Below are positions 63,514 to 64,000 of a stretch of 64,000 nt of DNA, in pieces. The position numbers and the translations under genes are program-made. Under the pieces are notes generated by a model that ran no database searches, was not told the origin of the DNA, and saw only the letters and a list, made by a program, of their open reading frames with translations. The DNA is from G965214625 sp965214625 (GTDB lineage: Bacteria > Pseudomonadota > Gammaproteobacteria > Arenicellales > Poriferihabitantaceae), in the NCBI GenBank assembly GCA_965214625.1, contig OZ243962.1, forward strand, positions 1,798,001-1,862,000. Direction: 5' to 3'. Within the stretch, counting starts at the first letter, position 1; every line of letters begins with the position of its first letter.

Positions 63514-64000
63514 ATGCGCTATCCGGAAAGTTTCGATGTCATTGTAATTGGCGGTGGACACGCTGGGGTAGAGGCGGCGCTGGCTTCTGCCCGAGTGGGT
63601 GTCAAGACATTGCTTGTGACCCACAATATTGAAACGATCGGGCAAATGTCATGCAATCCGGCGATTGGCGGAATTGGGAAAGGGCATATCGTCAAGGAAG
63701 TGGATGCGTTAGGGGGCGCCATGGCGAAGGCAGCTGATGAGGCCGGTATTCACTTTCGAATCCTCAATTCGCGCAAGGGTCCGGCTGTACAGGCAACGCG
63801 GGCCCAAGCGGACAGGTCATTGTATAAAATGGCGATCCGGAGGGTCGTGGAAAACCAGCCTGGACTGACCGTGTTTCAGCAATCGGTGGATGACCTGGTA
63901 GTCACAGGCAATCAGGTGTGTGGCATCAAAACGCAACTTGGGATTGAATTTAGGAGCAACGCGGTCGTACTGACAACGGGCACCTTCTTGAATGGGAAAA
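63514..64000 (+). CDS. mnmG: tRNA uridine-5-carboxymethylaminomethyl modification enzyme MnmG, 5' part
   Basis: ATG 63514 opens MRYPESFDVIVIGGGHAGVE, the FAD-binding dinucleotide fold, then SCNPAIGGIGKGHIVKEVDALGG and NSRKGPAVQATRAQADR, all typical of MnmG/GidA. The window ends after 162 residues. It lies 39 bases after the MotB-like gene and may be cotranscribed with it. Confidence 0.97.
   Translation, partial: MRYPESFDVIVIGGGHAGVEAALASARVGVKTLLVTHNIETIGQMSCNPAIGGIGKGHIVKEVDALGGAMAKAADEAGIHFRILNSRKGPAVQATRAQADRSLYKMAIRRVVENQPGLTVFQQSVDDLVVTGNQVCGIKTQLGIEFRSNAVVLTTGTFLNGK

Noticed and set aside
1..64000. CRISPR arrays, prophage genes, rRNA genes
   Set aside because: I found no regularly spaced direct repeats, phage structural genes or rRNA sequence in the window.

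Overview
The window is bacterial and most consistent with a gammaproteobacterium, probably an aerobic, autotrophic or methylotrophic type. The linkage groups are typical of that class: hisBHAFI-tatABC, bpt-aat, tsaD/plsY/folB-folK, rpmB-rpmG, cytochrome c4 next to engB, holA-lptE-leuS, dnaG-rpoD, DUF484-xerC, and the origin-type block rpmH-rnpA-yidD-yidC-mnmE-mnmG. A potassium-type membrane pyrophosphatase (hppA) converging on a PPi-type phosphofructokinase suggests pyrophosphate-linked carbon metabolism, as known in methanotrophs and sulfur-oxidising symbionts. No species can be named from sequence alone.

Layout. 1-2.8 kb: the 5' part of smg, a Fic-family AMPylase-type gene with a striking array of half-sites upstream, and a decayed IS end. 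2.8-8.4 kb: histidine genes hisB-H-A-F-I followed by tatABC; hisE is not in its usual place, and TatB carries a long histone-like lysine tail. 8.4-30.5 kb: housekeeping genes (protein transferases, tsaD, plsY, folate genes, ribosomal proteins, YceI/cytochrome b561, a betaine-homocysteine-type methyltransferase, an isolated fabD, folD, cytochrome c4, engB, proA, holA-lptE-leuS, dnaG-rpoD) and a tRNA with a CAT anticodon that looks like the lysidine-type tRNA-Ile2. 30.5-34.4 kb: a toxin-antitoxin pair whose toxin is frameshifted, and a divergent oxidoreductase/hydrolase/dioxygenase group. 34.6-41.5 kb: DUF484-xerC, a methyltransferase, hppA behind a terminator-like hairpin, and pfp with a small unknown gene.

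41.6-50.4 kb looks like an accessory island. It holds two tandem cysteine-rich secreted proteins and a Calx-beta secreted protein. All three share the upstream region, the signal peptide and a Ser-Cys C-terminus, although the mature parts differ. A TnpB relic follows, then a four-gene operon for a tripartite efflux or secretion pump (TolC-type channel, periplasmic adaptor, ABC ATPase, MacB-type permease). The adaptor is fused to a cytoplasmic N-terminal PAS domain, which I consider the most unusual protein in the window. A reasonable hypothesis is a PAS-gated MacAB-TolC-like machine that handles periplasmic cysteine-rich proteins.

50.6-56.7 kb: an indolepyruvate ferredoxin oxidoreductase, an aldehyde dehydrogenase and an IS relic. 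56.7-64 kb: the rpmH-to-mnmG block. It is interrupted between mnmE and mnmG by a MotA/ExbB-like channel protein and a MotB/ZorB-like partner with a roughly 340-residue coiled coil. This is a second candidate for an undescribed ion-driven system.
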